A stretch of DNA of 64,000 bases from assembly GCF_002154725.1 (NCBI RefSeq), contig NZ_MTAW01000089.1, positions 62,001-126,000 of the forward strand, written 5' to 3'. The stretch is from Nostoc sp. 106C. Lineage in GTDB: Bacteria; Cyanobacteriota; Cyanobacteriia; Cyanobacteriales; Nostocaceae. Shown piece after piece: positions 62,621-64,000 of this stretch. The first letter of the stretch is position 1; every line of letters begins with the position of its first letter. Made by a program: the position numbers and the translations under genes. The notes beneath the pieces were generated by a model, which ran no database searches, was not told the DNA's origin, and saw nothing but the letters and a program-made list of their open reading frames with translations.

Positions 62621-62695
62621 ATATCAGTTTGAACAAGAATGCGACAAATACATGAGGTAGGGGCGCACAGCTAGCTGTGCGCCCTTAAATGGTAT
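62621..62695. repeat. 75-bp dispersed repeat element (family copy 3) with perfect palindrome
   Basis: It begins ATATCAGTTTGAACAAGAAT, continues GCGACAAATAC, and ends TGGTAT. Inside is a perfect 24-nt palindrome at 62661-62684 (GGGCGCACAGCT with AGCTGTGCGCCC). The start matches the minus strand of the 14782-14882 element (ATACCAATTTGAAAAAAGAA, then TGCGACAGAT and GTAGGGGC). Confidence 0.65.
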
Positions 62696-62857
62696 AGATT
62701 GAAACAACCGATCAAAGAAATAGAAGATGTGCGTAGACATGAAGTGGCTTGTCGTTAGCAGTCCATGTGCAGGGCGAACCTTCAGGATGAAACAAAGCTA
62801 GGGATCGATTGAGTATTTATGCTTAAATAAAAATCACTTTGTTAGGAGATATCGCCT

Positions 62858-63091
62858 TTGACGGATAGGCAATTGGTGTTAATTTCTTTATTGGCAATCG
62901 ATGCGGATAAGTTACGAATATTGCAAGAATGGTTAGATATTCTCAACTAAGTTAATAATTACTACCTGTCACTACAGTTCAAACGAGCAGACGTGGGGTG
63001 ACATGTCCTGGCACTGAATAAAGCAGGACAATTTGCTGATGAAGTCCGAATCTTGCAACAAACGTTACTAAATGACTGCTGAAAGCTAATA
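62858..63091 (+). pseudogene. Possible degenerate coding stretch before yaaW-like gene
   Basis: A 30-codon frame at 62858-62950 (TDRQLVLISLLAIDADKLRI, then LQEWLDILN and stop) follows TTAGGAG. It is followed after a gap by another coding-like stretch (LNKAGQFADEVRILQQTLLN, stop near 63080). Both look like real protein sequence cut by stops. I do not recognise the family; they may be pieces of one broken gene. Confidence 0.3.
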
Positions 63092-63135
63092 GTAGAATAG
63101 GGTACAGAAAGCAGCACGGAAGGGAGGAAGGGAAA

Positions 63136-63978
63136 TTGGATGAACTGAGGGCGGCTCTAGAGCTTGCAACTGAAGAAGAATTGCAAGACTTAACGGCAAT
63201 TCTGTTTAGTCGTAAGTTTAATCCCTTAGACTACGTTCACACACCTGAACCGATCGAAGTCCAGAGTCAAGACCGCAAGGCTTGGTTAGATACACTAGAG
63301 GATCGTTTTCGCTTTTTGGCAGCAGATGGGATGACAGTATTGCGAGGACGCACTAACCAGGTAACTTATCGACAAGCGCTAATTCAAGTATGTAAGTATT
63401 TAAAAATACCTTATTCTAGTCAATTAGCAACGGTTGATTTAGAAGCAGAAGTATTTTTGCATCTATTAGGACATGTGTGGAAAAAGTTGCCGGAAAAAGA
63501 AAAGCAAAAATTAACTGTACAGGTGCAGCGTCACCTAATTAAATCAGAAGCCAAAGAACCGCTACCAATTTTATTGCAACGTGACCCCTTAGGATTAATT
63601 TTTAAAGGTGGTAGTGCCATAGCTGTCACTTCTGTTGTCCAACCACTTGTACTGAAACAAATTGCCCGCCAATTTGCTATACACTTTGCAACCTATCAAG
63701 TAGCCAAACAAGCAGCAATTGAAGGCTCAGCAGCAGCGACAACGCAGTTTCAAAGCTATTTAACGTTGCAAATGGCACAACGGGGTATGACTGTAAATGC
63801 AGCTCGTTATGGAGCAGTTCGCAGTGTCTTTGCCTTTATTGGGCCAGTCATGTGGGCTTGGTTTTTTGCAGATTTGGGGTGGAGAGCGATCGCTACTAAC
63901 TACGGTCGGATTATTCCTACTATTTTTGCCTTAGCGCAAATTCGTCTTACACGTAGTGAATGTTGGGAGCTAGCTTGA
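63136..63978 (+). CDS. YaaW-family protein
   Basis: A 280-residue protein resembling the YaaW (UPF0174) family: ELRAALELATEEELQDLTAI at the N-terminus, the central EVFLHLLGHVWKKLPEKEKQ, and two hydrophobic C-terminal stretches (GGSAIAVTSVVQPLVL; SVFAFIGPVMWAWFFADLGW) that may insert in a membrane. Its function is unknown. It starts at a TTG, justified by a strong purine-rich binding site (GGGAGGAAGGG) just upstream and by the absence of a nearby ATG. The gene is complete, ending 22 bp before the window edge. Confidence 0.8.
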   Translation: MDELRAALELATEEELQDLTAILFSRKFNPLDYVHTPEPIEVQSQDRKAWLDTLEDRFRFLAADGMTVLRGRTNQVTYRQALIQVCKYLKIPYSSQLATVDLEAEVFLHLLGHVWKKLPEKEKQKLTVQVQRHLIKSEAKEPLPILLQRDPLGLIFKGGSAIAVTSVVQPLVLKQIARQFAIHFATYQVAKQAAIEGSAAATTQFQSYLTLQMAQRGMTVNAARYGAVRSVFAFIGPVMWAWFFADLGWRAIATNYGRIIPTIFALAQIRLTRSECWELA

Positions 63979-64000
63979 ACCAAGCTGTTTACCATCCCAA

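Noticed and set aside
1-64000. tRNA or rRNA genes
   Set aside because: No T-loop (GGTTCGAATCC-type) sequences with matching acceptor arms, and no rRNA-like conserved blocks, were noticed. A covariance-model scan was not possible here.

Overview
The window looks like chromosomal DNA of a filamentous, Nostoc/Anabaena-like cyanobacterium. The evidence is the many copies of the HIP1 octamer GCGATCGC (for example 1665-1672), the heptameric short tandem repeats between genes, and several typical cyanobacterial proteins: the RppA/RppB pair, an HpsJ-family protein, a PEP-CTERM protein, DUF928, CHASE2 and CHAT proteins, and an NrtR-type NAD regulator. No species call is possible from the sequence alone. 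I saw no rRNA or tRNA gene, CRISPR array, intact insertion sequence or prophage. Mobile DNA is limited to small non-coding repeat elements and a few gene remnants.

Layout. 1-915: 3' end of secA. 1-8.5 kb: a P2-type cation ATPase with a small glycine-zipper protein upstream, a START-like protein, a membrane-anchored hypothetical, and the RppA/RppB two-component system. 8.5-10.5 kb: uvrB, next to a Uma2 nuclease remnant. 10.7-16.6 kb: short proteins with strong ribosome binding sites (an Arg-Pro repeat protein, CsbD, a lipoprotein and others), a PEP-CTERM surface protein and an HpsJ-like membrane protein. 16.7-24.8 kb: rpe, a signal-peptide-bearing subtilisin-like protein, a lipoprotein serpin, an AI-2E-type permease, and an LCP protein with a LytR_C domain. 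24.9-30.2 kb: a 50-residue gene too short for ordinary gene callers, then a NAD biosynthesis block pncB-nadD-nrtR-nadE. A 21-bp palindrome overlaps the promoter of that block and is a candidate NrtR operator. 30.5-41 kb: a HicA/HicB pair whose toxin lacks the usual histidine, a methyltransferase, dnaJ and a long dnaK with a repeat-built tail, an M28 peptidase, a bestrophin, DUF2945/DUF3140 and a ComFB-like protein.

The most notable region is 41.9-62.2 kb. Nine genes lie head to tail on the minus strand with gaps of at most about 190 bp. In transcription order they are an outer-membrane two-partner-secretion transporter (TpsB), four large TpsA-type exoproteins, a TPR-CHAT caspase-like protein with a signal peptide, a DUF928 protein with an N-terminal repeat array, a CHASE2 hybrid histidine kinase, and a response-regulator/histidine-kinase protein overlapping it by 4 bp. 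The four exoproteins alternate between two sequence types (B-A-B-A), which points to duplication of a two-gene unit. All four share a C-terminal tail with two conserved cysteines. This reads as one apparatus that secretes surface exoproteins, may process or monitor them outside the cytoplasm, and senses the outside through CHASE2. The families are known; how they work together is inference.

The right end carries a YaaW-family gene behind a degenerate stretch. Three related small repeat elements (14782-14882, 39261-39455, 62621-62695) share the same end sequence and represent a dispersed non-autonomous repeat family.
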